From: Devosia indica
GTDB taxonomy: Bacteria > Pseudomonadota > Alphaproteobacteria > Rhizobiales > Devosiaceae
Assembly: GCF_003056405.1 (NCBI RefSeq)
Contig: NZ_PYVZ01000002.1
Span: forward strand, 248,001-312,000
Direction: 5' to 3'
Length of the DNA: 64,000 nt
The first letter of the stretch is position 1. Every line of letters starts with the position of its first letter. The translations under genes were made by a program, and so were the position numbers. Under the pieces are notes generated by a model that had not been told where the DNA came from, searched no databases, and saw only the letters and a list, made by a program, of their open reading frames with translations. Below are positions 15,563 to 24,242 of the stretch, in pieces.

Positions 15563-16981
15563 TCAGGGCAGGATGGCCTGCAGACGCAGCAGCGCGATAC
15601 GCTCGACCTGGGCGCAGGCGGTGGCGAATTCTTCGGCGGCCGTATTGGCGATACGCGTCTCGAAGTTCTCCAAAATGGACTGCTTGCTGTGGTCCCGGAC
15701 GGCAATGATGAACGGGAAACCGAACTTTTCGACATAGGCGCTGTTGAGCGCTGTGAACCTGTTGCGTTCATCATCGGTCAGCGCGTCGAGGCCGGCCGAG
15801 GCCTGCTCGGCGGTCGACTCGGCGGTCAGGCGCTTGGCAGTGGCAAGCTTGCCGGCAAGGTCCGGGTGTGCCTTGAGAACAGCCAGGCGTTCTTCGGGCG
15901 TGGCCATCCGGAACTGGTTGCGTAAGACAAAGTGCAGGCCGATTGCGGTGTCATTGGCCGGCCCCATTTCGGCCTCCCAGGCGCGCTCTGCGATCCAGGA
16001 AGAATGCTCGAAGATTGAACCATAGCGGGCAACGAATTCGGCGCGCTCAAGTTGGCTGGGGGTCACTTCAGGCGCCCTATAGGGATGTTCCCTTGCCCAG
16101 TGCTGGGCAATCTGGAGTCGGGTGGGCACCCAGACCTTGTCGAAACCCTTGATATAGTCGATGAATTTCTTGAGGCCCTGATAGCGGCCGGGTTGACCGA
16201 CCAGGCGGCAGTGCAGGCCAATCGACATCATCTTGGGTGACCCTGCCTGGCCCTCGGCGTAGAGGCAATCAAAGCTGTCCCTGAGGAAGGTAAAATATTC
16301 CTCGCCATTGTCGAAGCCGGGCGCCGTAACAAAGCGCATGTCGTTGGCGCTGAGCGTATAGGGAATGATCAACTGGGGCTTGCCGCCGATCACCTTCCAA
16401 TAGGGCAGGTCGTCGTCATAGGTGTCCGAGATATAGGCAAAGCCGCCATAGTCAGCAACGAGGTCAACGGTGTTGAGGCTAGAGCGGCCGGTGTACCAGC
16501 CGAGCGGGCGTGAGCCGGTGGCGATGGTGTGCAGGCGCACCGCTTCGGCAATCTGGGCGCTTTCTTCGGCGGCCGGCATGTCCTTGTGCTGCACCCATTT
16601 CAGGCCATGGCTGGCAATTTCCCAGCCCGCTTCCTGCATGGCTGCAAGCTGAGCCGGCGCGCGCATCAGGGCAGTCGCAACGCCATAAATTGTCACGGGC
16701 AGGTTTGCCTCGGTGAAGAGACGGTGCAGCCGCCAGAAACCGGCGCGAGCGCCGTATTCATACATGGATTCTACATTGGCATGGCGCTGGTCCGGCCAGG
16801 GGGCCGCGCCCAGCACGTCGACCAGGAAAGCTTCCGACGCGTCGTCGCCATGCAGAATATTGTTCTCACCGCCTTCCTCGTAGTTGAGGACGAACTGCAC
16901 CGCGATATGAGCGCCGCCGGGCCAGTTGGCATGGGGCGGGGTTTGGCCGTAGCCATGCATGTCGCGGGGATATCGGTTCAT
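15563..16981 (-). CDS. puuE: allantoinase (PuuE type) fused to OHCU decarboxylase (UraD)
   Basis: 472-residue fusion. Residues about 1-305 are a polysaccharide-deacetylase-like allantoinase (PuuE): NYEEGGE, IYGVATAL, WEIASHGLKW, SIGLHCRLVG. Residues about 315-472 are 2-oxo-4-hydroxy-4-carboxy-5-ureidoimidazoline decarboxylase (UraD): FEHSSWIAERAWE with the catalytic-type histidine, LKAHPDLAGKLA and KFGFPFIIAVRDHSK. Together with HIU hydrolase (20097-20444) this completes conversion of the PuuD product to (S)-allantoin and on to allantoate. PuuE is a metal-independent type unrelated to the amidohydrolase allantoinases. Confidence 0.93.
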   Translation of the reverse strand: MNRYPRDMHGYGQTPPHANWPGGAHIAVQFVLNYEEGGENNILHGDDASEAFLVDVLGAAPWPDQRHANVESMYEYGARAGFWRLHRLFTEANLPVTIYGVATALMRAPAQLAAMQEAGWEIASHGLKWVQHKDMPAAEESAQIAEAVRLHTIATGSRPLGWYTGRSSLNTVDLVADYGGFAYISDTYDDDLPYWKVIGGKPQLIIPYTLSANDMRFVTAPGFDNGEEYFTFLRDSFDCLYAEGQAGSPKMMSIGLHCRLVGQPGRYQGLKKFIDYIKGFDKVWVPTRLQIAQHWAREHPYRAPEVTPSQLERAEFVARYGSIFEHSSWIAERAWEAEMGPANDTAIGLHFVLRNQFRMATPEERLAVLKAHPDLAGKLATAKRLTAESTAEQASAGLDALTDDERNRFTALNSAYVEKFGFPFIIAVRDHSKQSILENFETRIANTAAEEFATACAQVERIALLRLQAILP

Positions 16982-17078
16982 GGATGAGTCTCTTCTACGT
17001 CAGGCGGGAGACCCAATGGTAAGCAGAAGCGCCGCCCCTGCGCTAGACTGAAGCGGGGCTTGTGTCCATAGAAGGACG

Positions 17079-17507
17079 TCAGCCGCCGATCGCTGCAACC
17101 GTTTCCAGCTTCTCGAGGAATTGCTTCCAGCCGGCATGGGCACCGCCGAAGGCTTGCTTCTGCTCGGGACGGAATCCAGCCTGCTCCACGCGCAGATGCG
17201 TGCCGGTGTCGGTTGGAGTCAGGGTGTAGGTGACTACGCTTTTGAGTGCGTAAAGGGGATCCTGATTGTCGTGATCCCAGGCATAGGAAAGAGAGCGTTC
17301 CGGCTCGATTGAAAGCACCTCGCAGTCCAGCACGCCACCCCATTCACCGCGTAGCTTGAATTTATGACCAACCCTGAGATCGAAATCATTGGCCATCAGC
17401 CATTCCGAGATCAGATGTGACTGGGTCAACGCCTTCCAGATTTTGGCTGGCGGATGCGGGATTTCGCGCTCGACAACGACAGAGCGGGTCTGGGTGGCGA
17501 TGGTCAT
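17079..17507 (-). CDS. SRPBCC (AHSA1-like) domain protein, last gene of an ArsR operon
   Basis: 142 residues with the AHSA1 fold: VEREIPHPPAKIWKALTQ, ISEWLMANDF, a long central sheet with SYAWDHDNQDP, and the C-terminal GAHAGWKQFLEKLE helix. The start at 17507 is preferred; a frame start at 17552 would overlap the upstream gene's stop region. It follows the DUF1801 gene by 10 bases and closes a five-gene minus-strand operon led by an ArsR repressor. Function unknown; members bind hydrophobic ligands. Confidence 0.78.
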   Translation of the reverse strand: MTIATQTRSVVVEREIPHPPAKIWKALTQSHLISEWLMANDFDLRVGHKFKLRGEWGGVLDCEVLSIEPERSLSYAWDHDNQDPLYALKSVVTYTLTPTDTGTHLRVEQAGFRPEQKQAFGGAHAGWKQFLEKLETVAAIGG

Positions 17508-17517
17508 TCGGGAGATC

Positions 17518-17940
17518 CTATTTCCGGGCGCGTTTGGTGGCAATTTCGCCATTGGCCGTCGCAGCGGCCAGGATCAGCGCTTTGAAAGCGGCTTCGTCGA
17601 TGCTCTCGCCTTCAAAAAAATCGATGGCGCGGCGGACATTGCCTTCTAGGCTGGAATTGAACAGGTGATTGGGATCTTCCAGTGAGGCGCCCTTGGGGAA
17701 GGTGGATTTCACTGTGGCCCTGTAGACTTCGCCGGTGCACAGGATTCCGTTGTGGGACCAGACGGGCTTGCCCCACTTCCACTCTTCTTCCACATCGGGC
17801 AGGGCCTCATGGATCAGCTTGCGAATCTTGGCCAATTTGTCGCCCCGCCAATCTGGCAGGTCGGCAATGCGCTTGTCGATCAATTCACCCGGCGTTGCGC
17901 CGGAGGCAAGGTCTGCGGCGCTGTCCTTGGAAAATGTCAC
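17518..17940 (-). CDS. DUF1801 domain protein (YdhG-like), second copy in the operon
   Basis: 140 residues. The C-terminal two thirds match DUF1801: KIRKLIHEALPDVEEEWKWGKPVWSHNGILCT and the LFNSSLEGNVRRAIDF helix. The protein fold is that of YdhG/IscU-like small proteins; no catalytic residues are recognised. A GTG start at 17940 is chosen because TAGGGAG stands seven bases upstream and it fits the upstream gene's end 11 bases away. Role unknown, likely tied to the same signal as the ArsR-SRPBCC pair. Confidence 0.72.
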   Translation of the reverse strand: MTFSKDSAADLASGATPGELIDKRIADLPDWRGDKLAKIRKLIHEALPDVEEEWKWGKPVWSHNGILCTGEVYRATVKSTFPKGASLEDPNHLFNSSLEGNVRRAIDFFEGESIDEAAFKALILAAATANGEIATKRARK

Positions 17941-17951
17941 AATCCAACTCC

Positions 17952-18401
17952 CTACAACTTCTCGCCGGGCAGCTTGCTGGCCTGTCTCACCCAGTCGGCG
18001 AACTGGTCTTCGTCCAGAATGTCGTTCTCGTAGATATCGAGATACCGCACCTCGGCCTGTTTCGAAGTGCCTGGAGGCATTGGGCGCAGTTGGGCGCCAT
18101 TGTGGAAGGCCACTTTCACGTATTTGGTCATGCAGTGGTAGCTGACAATGTAAATGCCCTGTTCTAATCCATAAAACGGCGTGTTCCATTTCACGGCCTT
18201 GTGGATACCGGGCACGGTCTTTTCGATGATGGCGTCCAATTTGCGGCCGACCTCGCTCTGCCAGCCGGGCATGGCGGCGATGTATTTCTGAACTACTTCG
18301 TTGCCATAGCCCTTGGCGATCTGGGGATTGCCGCCGGAGAGCCGGACAATGCCGTCAGGTCCGGGCTGGAGCGGCGGACGCTCGGGTTTCCCCTCAGACA
18401 T
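17952..18401 (-). CDS. DUF1801 domain protein, first copy in the operon
   Basis: 149 residues of DUF1801: VQKYIAAMPGWQSEVGRKLDAIIEKTVPGIHKAVKWNTPFYG followed in pieces by the YHCMTKYVKVAFHNGAQL core strand and a C-terminal acidic segment. The N-terminus is extended and proline-rich. It overlaps the small membrane protein gene by 8 bases, so the operon is translationally coupled. The core is only moderately similar to the downstream copy, so the two are diverged paralogues rather than a recent duplication. Confidence 0.75.
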   Translation of the reverse strand: MSEGKPERPPLQPGPDGIVRLSGGNPQIAKGYGNEVVQKYIAAMPGWQSEVGRKLDAIIEKTVPGIHKAVKWNTPFYGLEQGIYIVSYHCMTKYVKVAFHNGAQLRPMPPGTSKQAEVRYLDIYENDILDEDQFADWVRQASKLPGEKL

Positions 18402-18612
18402 GGTTGAGGCCCGTGCGGCGGCGCGCGTAGTGCTGGACGAACATGAACAAGCCTGAGAACAGCAGGAGGAAAAGAGGCAGGAGCGGCGAGAAGGTCACAA
18501 GCGGGGGTACGCCGGCCTGACCCAGAAAGCCAATTGTGACGAAATTGACGATCACCGTCAGGGTAAAGACGATCGAGGTCCAACGGTGAAAAGCACGAAT
18601 GAAACGGGTCAT
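18394..18612 (-). CDS. small two-segment membrane protein
   Basis: 72 residues starting MTRFIRAFHRW, with two hydrophobic segments (about 13-33 and 43-61) and a basic C-terminal tail. No family is recognised with certainty. It overlaps the ArsR stop (ATGA, 18609-18612) and the DUF1801 start (8 bases), placing it firmly in the operon. Its role is unknown; a membrane partner of the DUF1801 or SRPBCC proteins is possible. Confidence 0.7.
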   Translation of the reverse strand: MTRFIRAFHRWTSIVFTLTVIVNFVTIGFLGQAGVPPLVTFSPLLPLFLLLFSGLFMFVQHYARRRTGLNHV

Positions 18613-18932
18613 TGATCTATCCTTGTGAGCAAATTTTCGAGGGCATCGAGCCGTGCCTCCCAGAAGTTCGTCATTTCCTTGGTCCAGTCCATCAGCGGCG
18701 CGAGCGCCTGAACCCGCGCGGAATAGTGGGTCTGCCGGCCTTCGTGGCGATCGCTTACGAGGCCAGCCTGCTTGAGCACGGCCAGATGTTTTGAAACGGT
18801 CGGCTGAGCGACACCGGCAAAGCCGGTCAGCGTGCCGACAGTCTGTTCGCCCTGTCTGCAGAGCTGTTCGAATATGGCGCGCCTGGTGGGGTCGGCGAGC
18901 GACCGGAACAAGGCATCTTGATGCGTGTTCAT
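18609..18932 (-). CDS. ArsR-family winged-helix repressor, operon leader
   Basis: 107 residues: LADPTRRAIFEQLC, then the recognition helix AQPTVSKHLAVLKQAGLV and wing EGRQTHYSARVQALAPL. This is the SdpR/ArsR subgroup commonly followed by SRPBCC genes; no metal site is present. It leads an operon of arsR, small membrane protein, two DUF1801 genes and SRPBCC. A cluster of palindromes and direct repeats at 18941-18988 just upstream is the probable operator. Confidence 0.85.
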   Translation of the reverse strand: MNTHQDALFRSLADPTRRAIFEQLCRQGEQTVGTLTGFAGVAQPTVSKHLAVLKQAGLVSDRHEGRQTHYSARVQALAPLMDWTKEMTNFWEARLDALENLLTRIDQ

Positions 18933-18940
18933 CTAGATCC

Positions 18941-18988
18941 ATTCATGAATAGCTATGGATTAAATCAATAGCTCTTCGGCTATGAATG
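18941..18988. promoter_or_regulatory. putative ArsR operator cluster
   Basis: A perfect palindrome ATTCATGAAT (18941-18950), the overlapping palindrome ATAGCTAT (18949-18956), the inverted repeat ATAGC / GCTAT with a 6-base spacer (18968-18983), and direct repeats GCTATGGAT (18952-18960) and GCTATGAAT (18980-18988), 28 bases apart. All lie directly upstream of the arsR start. Confidence 0.45.
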
Positions 18989-19004
18989 TCAACCCAGCTT
19001 GTGT

Positions 19005-19985
19005 TCAAACAGCGCCGGGAAGCGAAAGGCTCTCAAAAAAAGTCTTGGCGTGTTCAAAGAAGATCGCCGGGGCCAGGTGAAGGGCGCTGCCCGATCGCAC
19101 CAGAATTCCGAAGCGGTTGGTCGGCAGTCCGCCATCCTGCAGGGGGCGGAAGACGAGGCGGCCTGCCGCGATCTCGTTTTGGGCGCCAATCGGGGTCATG
19201 ATCGAGGCATAGTGGCCACCCAGCGCCAGTTCGACCAGCAGGCGGATGGAGTTCACCTCGACCAAGGGCGGGGTGATGTTTGCTGGGGAATGGAGGAAGG
19301 GTTCAATGACCTCACGGATCGATATTTCCGGCTTACCGACGGCGAGGGGATGCTCAAGGCACTGCGCCATTGTCAGGTTTCGGACGCCCGCCAAGGGATG
19401 ATCGGGCGCCATCACGGCGCCGATGGAAACATCCCGGCGAAAGGCCACGTCGACCTGCCGGGGCGGTTTGGCGATGAAGCCAAAGCCGATATCGATACGC
19501 TCCTCGACCAGGCGCTGGACAACCTCGGCCGAAGAAATGATGGAGACGTCGAGATTGAGACGCGGATAGCGCTTGCCGAAATCGCTGATGAGCTGGGGCA
19601 GGAAGGACAGACCAACGCTTTCGGCTGTTGCGATGCGGACCGAGCCGGCCCTGACACCGCGCAGTAATTCGATCTCCGATACGGCCGCTTCCATTGGGGC
19701 GGCAAGGCGGCGCGAATGGCGGAACAGAATTTCGCCGGCGGGTGAGAGGCGCAGGCGGCGTTTTTCGCGCAGAAACAGTTCGATGCCCAGCGCATCCTCG
19801 AGTTGCGCGACCTGCCGCGTCACGGCCGATGAGGCGATGTTAAGCCGCCGCGCTGCCTCGCGGATGGACAGATGGGTGGCGACGGCGTTGAAGTAAATCA
19901 GCGAAGGCTGGTGGAACACCCGCGCCAGCAGGCCTGCCGACAAGGCATGCTCGCGCGGTCTTTCAGGTGGTGTGCGCGGGTCCAT
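19005..19985 (-). CDS. LysR-type transcriptional regulator of the purine-catabolism operon
   Basis: 326 residues. N-terminal helix-turn-helix (about 25-85: [26 protein letters not shown]) and a type 2 periplasmic-binding-like effector domain. It is divergent to the HIU hydrolase-xdh operon, so it is the probable regulator, with urate, xanthine or another purine intermediate as the likely effector; both points are inference. The start at 19985 is preferred over 20018 because GAGGACA precedes it and the upstream ATG would sit inside the probable operator. Confidence 0.85.
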   Translation of the reverse strand: MDPRTPPERPREHALSAGLLARVFHQPSLIYFNAVATHLSIREAARRLNIASSAVTRQVAQLEDALGIELFLREKRRLRLSPAGEILFRHSRRLAAPMEAAVSEIELLRGVRAGSVRIATAESVGLSFLPQLISDFGKRYPRLNLDVSIISSAEVVQRLVEERIDIGFGFIAKPPRQVDVAFRRDVSIGAVMAPDHPLAGVRNLTMAQCLEHPLAVGKPEISIREVIEPFLHSPANITPPLVEVNSIRLLVELALGGHYASIMTPIGAQNEIAAGRLVFRPLQDGGLPTNRFGILVRSGSALHLAPAIFFEHAKTFFESLSLPGAV

Positions 19986-20014
19986 GTCATTGTCCTCTTG
20001 TTGCCAGATTGGCA

Positions 20015-20037
20015 GCATAATGCTCCCAATTTGAGAG
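20015..20037. promoter_or_regulatory. probable LysR binding site
   Basis: In the divergent interval between lysR and the HIU hydrolase gene: palindrome GCATAATGC (20015-20023) next to the near-perfect inverted repeat CTCCCAA-T-TTGAGAG (20023-20037, one mismatch). LysR proteins bind such dyads between their own gene and the target. Confidence 0.4.
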
Positions 20038-20096
20038 TATCAAGAGCAAGTGCCCGTGCTATTGTGCCTTTCGGGGAACGAATACGGAGCAGCAAG

Positions 20097-20444
20097 ATGG
20101 GCGGAGCCCTGACCACCCATGTCCTGGACACCATGCATGGTAAGCCGGCGCGCGGCATGCGGCTGGAACTGCACTATGTGCACGGGGATCATACGCACCA
20201 CCTGCTCGACAGCCATACCAATGAAGATGGGCGCGTGGATCAGCCATTGCTGAGCGAGGAGTTCCAGCATGGCGAATATGAGATCCGCTTTCATGTGGGA
20301 CAGTATTTTGAACGTGTCGGGGTAGAGATCGAAACCCCATTCCTGGATGTGGTGCCGATCCGCTTCACCATTTCCGAGGACAAGCACTATCACGTGCCGC
20401 TGCTGGTCAGCCCCTTCGCCTACTCTACCTATCGAGGGAGCTGA
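20097..20444 (+). CDS. uraH: 5-hydroxyisourate hydrolase (transthyretin-like)
   Basis: 115 residues, standard length. It opens the ring of 5-hydroxyisourate, the product of urate hydroxylation by PuuD, giving OHCU. Catalytic and family signatures are present: [12 protein letters not shown] near the N-terminus, the RVDQPLL turn, [19 protein letters not shown] in two pieces with the YRGS end that defines HIU hydrolases against vertebrate transthyretin. It starts at ATG 20097 after GGAG, and is the first gene of the large xdh operon; the xdhA start is 3 bases after its stop. Confidence 0.95.
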   Translation: MGGALTTHVLDTMHGKPARGMRLELHYVHGDHTHHLLDSHTNEDGRVDQPLLSEEFQHGEYEIRFHVGQYFERVGVEIETPFLDVVPIRFTISEDKHYHVPLLVSPFAYSTYRGS

Positions 20445-20447
20445 GCC

Positions 20448-21914
20448 ATGGTCGAAGTCGCCAATGCCCTGAAATTCCTGCTCAACGGGGAAGAGGTGAC
20501 GCTGACCGACGTGCCGCCGGACCTGACCCTGCTTGACTGGCTTCGGCTGGAGCGGCGGCTGCGCGGCTCCAAGGAAGGCTGTGCCGAGGGAGATTGCGGC
20601 GCCTGCACGGTGCTGGTTGGACGGCTGATGGATGATGAGGTCATCTATGACTCGGTGACTGCCTGCATCCGCTTTGTCGGTAGCCTGCATGGCACTCATG
20701 TAGTGACCATCGAGCATCTGCGCGGCGCGAACGGTACGCTCCATCCCGTGCAGCAGGCCATGGTCGATCATCATGGTTCGCAATGCGGCTTCTGCACGCC
20801 AGGCTTCGTGATGAGCCTTTACGGACTCTGGATGCGCAATCCCGATCCGTCGCGGGCGGCCATCGAGAAGGCATTGCAGGGTAATCTTTGCCGCTGCACC
20901 GGCTATGCACCGATCATCCGCGCTGGCGAAAAGATGGGCACCTACGGCCGGCCGCAGGGCGATCCGCTCTGGGCCGAACGCATTGTGGTCAAGAACAGGC
21001 TCAAGGCGATGCAGGATGGCCGTTGCGTCGAAATCGGCGAGGGCAGCAATCGCGTCATCATACCGGCTTCGCTCGATGATTTCGCGGCCGCGTACGAGGC
21101 CAATCCGGAAGCACGGATCGTTGCGGGCTCGACCGATGTGGGCTTGTGGGTCACCAAATTCATGCGCGCCATTGGGCCGGTGATCTTCATCGGGCATTTG
21201 CAGGAGCTGAAGCGCATCGCCGAGAATGACAGCGAAGTGCGGTTCTATGCCGGCGTATCCTACTCGGAGGCGCAGCCAGTCATCGCGTCAAGATTTCCCG
21301 AACTGATCGAATTGTGGGATCGTATTGCGGGCGAACAGATCCGCAATATGGGAACAATTGGTGGCAATATCGCCAATGGTTCACCCATCGGTGACACACC
21401 GCCGCCCTTCATTGCGCTGGGTGCCAAGCTGCATTTGCGCAAGGGCGTGCACCGGCGCGAGATTAAGCTCGAGGACTATTTCCTGGCCTATGGGAAACAG
21501 GATCGTCAGCCGGGTGAATTCGTCGAGAGCGTAACTTTGCCCTTGTTGCCTACCGGCGAGAAGTTCGCCACCTACAAGATTTCCAAGCGGCGCGAGGAAG
21601 ATATTTCTGCCCTCTGCGGTGCGTTCCGGGTCTTTGTCAACGATGCTGGCACCGTGGGCATGGCACGCATTGCCTTTGGCGGCATGGCGGCGACGCCCAA
21701 GCGCGCCAAGGCGGTTGAGGCGGCGCTGATTGGCCAGCCCTGGTCGATGGAGACTGTCGAGGCGGCCATAGCTTTCATTGCCGAGGATTATCAGCCGATC
21801 AGCGACATGCGCGCATCGGCAGATTATCGCCTGCTTGCGGCACAGAACCTGCTCAAGCGTTTCTTCCTGTGGACACAGGAGCGGGGTGAGCGCCTGGCGA
21901 GGGAGGTGGCGTGA
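20448..21914 (+). CDS. xdhA: xanthine dehydrogenase small subunit (2Fe-2S and FAD)
   Basis: 488 residues. N-terminal plant-type ferredoxin domain (C45, C50, C53 in GCAEGDCGACTV), the second 2Fe-2S helical domain with CGFCTPGF and CRCTGY, then an FAD-binding domain (VAGSTDVGL, NIANGSPIGDTPP) and a CO-dehydrogenase flavoprotein C-terminal domain. It passes electrons from the molybdenum subunit to NAD+. Stop overlaps the xdhB start. Confidence 0.95.
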   Translation: MVEVANALKFLLNGEEVTLTDVPPDLTLLDWLRLERRLRGSKEGCAEGDCGACTVLVGRLMDDEVIYDSVTACIRFVGSLHGTHVVTIEHLRGANGTLHPVQQAMVDHHGSQCGFCTPGFVMSLYGLWMRNPDPSRAAIEKALQGNLCRCTGYAPIIRAGEKMGTYGRPQGDPLWAERIVVKNRLKAMQDGRCVEIGEGSNRVIIPASLDDFAAAYEANPEARIVAGSTDVGLWVTKFMRAIGPVIFIGHLQELKRIAENDSEVRFYAGVSYSEAQPVIASRFPELIELWDRIAGEQIRNMGTIGGNIANGSPIGDTPPPFIALGAKLHLRKGVHRREIKLEDYFLAYGKQDRQPGEFVESVTLPLLPTGEKFATYKISKRREEDISALCGAFRVFVNDAGTVGMARIAFGGMAATPKRAKAVEAALIGQPWSMETVEAAIAFIAEDYQPISDMRASADYRLLAAQNLLKRFFLWTQERGERLAREVA

Positions 21915-24241
21915 TGAACAAGCAGAGCAATATTTCTCTCGCCACGCTCCATGCGCCCACGCAGCATGACAGCGGCCCCAAGCATGTGACCGGCACGGCC
22001 GAATATATCGACGATATGATCGAGCCGGTGGGCACGATGCATGCTTATCTTGGGCTTTCGACCAAGCCGCATGCCGAGATCCTCGGTATGGACTTCTCCG
22101 AGGTGTTGGCCGCGCCCGGTGTAATCGGTGTGCTGACCAATGAGGACGTGCCGGGCGAACTCGATATCAGCTCGGCGGATGTGCATGACGAGCCGTTATT
22201 TGCCAATGGCAAAGTGCATTTTTGGGGGCAGCCCATATTCGCGGTGATCGCCGAAACGCGTGATCAGGCGCGCCGTGCCGCGCAACTGGCCAAGGTCGAC
22301 TACAAGGATTTGCCTTTTATTACTGACGTGCGTTCGGCCCAGGCGGCCGGTGGGCAGCAGGTGACCAAGCCGCTCAAACTCGAACGGGGTGATGTCGAGG
22401 CCGGCCTGGCCGGTGCGCCGCGCCGTGCCAAGGGTGCCATCACCATTGGCGGGCAGGATCACTTCTATCTGGAAGGCCAGATCGCGCTGGCAGTGCCGGG
22501 CGAGGATGAAGACGTTACGGTGCATTCCTCGACCCAGCATCCGAGCGAGGTGCAGTTGATCGTGGCCCATGCGCTGGGCATTCGACAGAACGCGGTGACC
22601 ATTAATGTGCGCCGCATGGGCGGTGGCTTTGGTGGCAAGGAAACCCAGGGCAATCTGTTTGCCGTGGTGGCTGCATTGGCCGCCAAGAAGTGGAACCGGG
22701 CCTGCAAGATCCGTCCTGACCGCGACGACGATATGAGCGCGACCGGCAAGCGGCATGATTTCGTGGTCGACTATGATGTCGGCTATGATGAGGACGGCAA
22801 GATTGTTGCCGTCGACGCAGTCTATGGCGCGCGAGGCGGGTTCTCGGCCGATCTGACCGGCCCGGTGACCGATCGGGCGCTATTTCATTGCGACAATGCC
22901 TATTGGTATCCGGCGGTGCGGGCGCGCTCCGAGCCGCTTTACACCAACACGGTGTCCAACACCGCCTTTCGCGGCTTTGGCGGCCCGCAGGGCATGGTGG
23001 CCGCCGAGCGCTGGGTGGAAGACATCGCCTATGCGCTGGGCAAGGATCCGCTGGAAATCCGCAAGGCCAATTTCTACGGGACCGACAGCAATAATGTGAC
23101 GCCCTATCATCAGGTGGTGGAGGACAATATTGTCCATCGGGTGGTGGATGAGCTGGAGGTGTCGTCAGACTATCAGGCGCGGCGCCAGGCTGTGCTGGAC
23201 TTCAACACGTCGAGTGCCGTGCTCAGGAAAGGCATTGCGCTGACGCCGGTGAAGTTCGGGATCTCCTTTACGGCCACCTGGTACAATCAGGCGGGCGCGC
23301 TGGTGCATGTCTACAAGGATGGTTCGATCCATTTGAGCCATGGCGGCACCGAGATGGGGCAGGGGCTCTATATCAAGGTGGCGCAGGTGGTGGCCGAGGC
23401 CTTCGGGGTCAATCTTGATACCGTCAAGATCATGGCGACCTCGACCGGCAAGGTGCCCAATACGTCGGCCACGGCCGCCTCGTCCGGCTCGGATCTCAAC
23501 GGCATGGCGGCCTGGGACGCCTGCGAGCAGATCAAGGCACGCATGCTGGCCCATGCGGCCAAGTTGCATGACGCGGATGAGGTCGATTGCCGCTGGGTGA
23601 CCGGTGGCCTTGATGTCGGCAAAAAGCACATCCCCTTCGCCGAACTGGCCGCCTCGGCCTATATGAACCGGGTGCAGCTGTCGGCCGCCGGCTTTTACAA
23701 GACGCCAAAAATCCACTGGGATCGGGCAACCGGGCGCGGCCATCCGTTCTATTACTTTGCCTATGGCGCCTCTGTCAGCGAGGTGACCATCGATACGCTG
23801 ACCGGCGAGTACACGGTGGACCGCGTCGATATTCTGCATGATGTGGGCAAGTCGCTGAACCCGGCCATCGATATCGGCCAGGTGGAAGGTGGCTTCATCC
23901 AGGGCATGGGATGGCTGACAACCGAAGAGCTGGTCTGGGACGACAAGGGCCAATTGCGTACCCATGCGCCCTCGACCTACAAAATCCCGCTGGCCTCCGA
24001 TGTTCCCCCGATCTTCAATGTGCAACTGGCCGAATGGTCGGTGAATCGTGAGCCGACCATCGGCCGTTCCAAGGCCGTTGGAGAGCCGCCGTTCATGCTG
24101 GCGATCAGTGTCGTCGAGGCGTTGAGCATGGCGGTTGCAAGTGTTGCGGATTATGCCATAGCGCCCCAGCTCGATACGCCGGTGACGCCCGAACGGGTGC
24201 TGATGGGCGTTGAGCGCCTGAGAAAGGCCCGAATTAGCTGA
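21914..24241 (+). CDS. xdhB: xanthine dehydrogenase large subunit (molybdopterin)
   Basis: About 775 residues, normal for XdhB. It oxidises hypoxanthine and xanthine to urate at a molybdenum-pterin centre. Visible features: the RMGGGFGGKE pterin loop, the substrate-side FRGFGGPQGM loop, the GQGLYIKVAQ stretch and the catalytic glutamate in the C-terminal VGEPPFMLAIS. An adjacent GTG at 21911 is an alternative start; ATG 21914 is preferred. Same operon as xdhA and xdhC. Confidence 0.95.
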   Translation: MNKQSNISLATLHAPTQHDSGPKHVTGTAEYIDDMIEPVGTMHAYLGLSTKPHAEILGMDFSEVLAAPGVIGVLTNEDVPGELDISSADVHDEPLFANGKVHFWGQPIFAVIAETRDQARRAAQLAKVDYKDLPFITDVRSAQAAGGQQVTKPLKLERGDVEAGLAGAPRRAKGAITIGGQDHFYLEGQIALAVPGEDEDVTVHSSTQHPSEVQLIVAHALGIRQNAVTINVRRMGGGFGGKETQGNLFAVVAALAAKKWNRACKIRPDRDDDMSATGKRHDFVVDYDVGYDEDGKIVAVDAVYGARGGFSADLTGPVTDRALFHCDNAYWYPAVRARSEPLYTNTVSNTAFRGFGGPQGMVAAERWVEDIAYALGKDPLEIRKANFYGTDSNNVTPYHQVVEDNIVHRVVDELEVSSDYQARRQAVLDFNTSSAVLRKGIALTPVKFGISFTATWYNQAGALVHVYKDGSIHLSHGGTEMGQGLYIKVAQVVAEAFGVNLDTVKIMATSTGKVPNTSATAASSGSDLNGMAAWDACEQIKARMLAHAAKLHDADEVDCRWVTGGLDVGKKHIPFAELAASAYMNRVQLSAAGFYKTPKIHWDRATGRGHPFYYFAYGASVSEVTIDTLTGEYTVDRVDILHDVGKSLNPAIDIGQVEGGFIQGMGWLTTEELVWDDKGQLRTHAPSTYKIPLASDVPPIFNVQLAEWSVNREPTIGRSKAVGEPPFMLAISVVEALSMAVASVADYAIAPQLDTPVTPERVLMGVERLRKARIS

Positions 24242-24242
24242 C

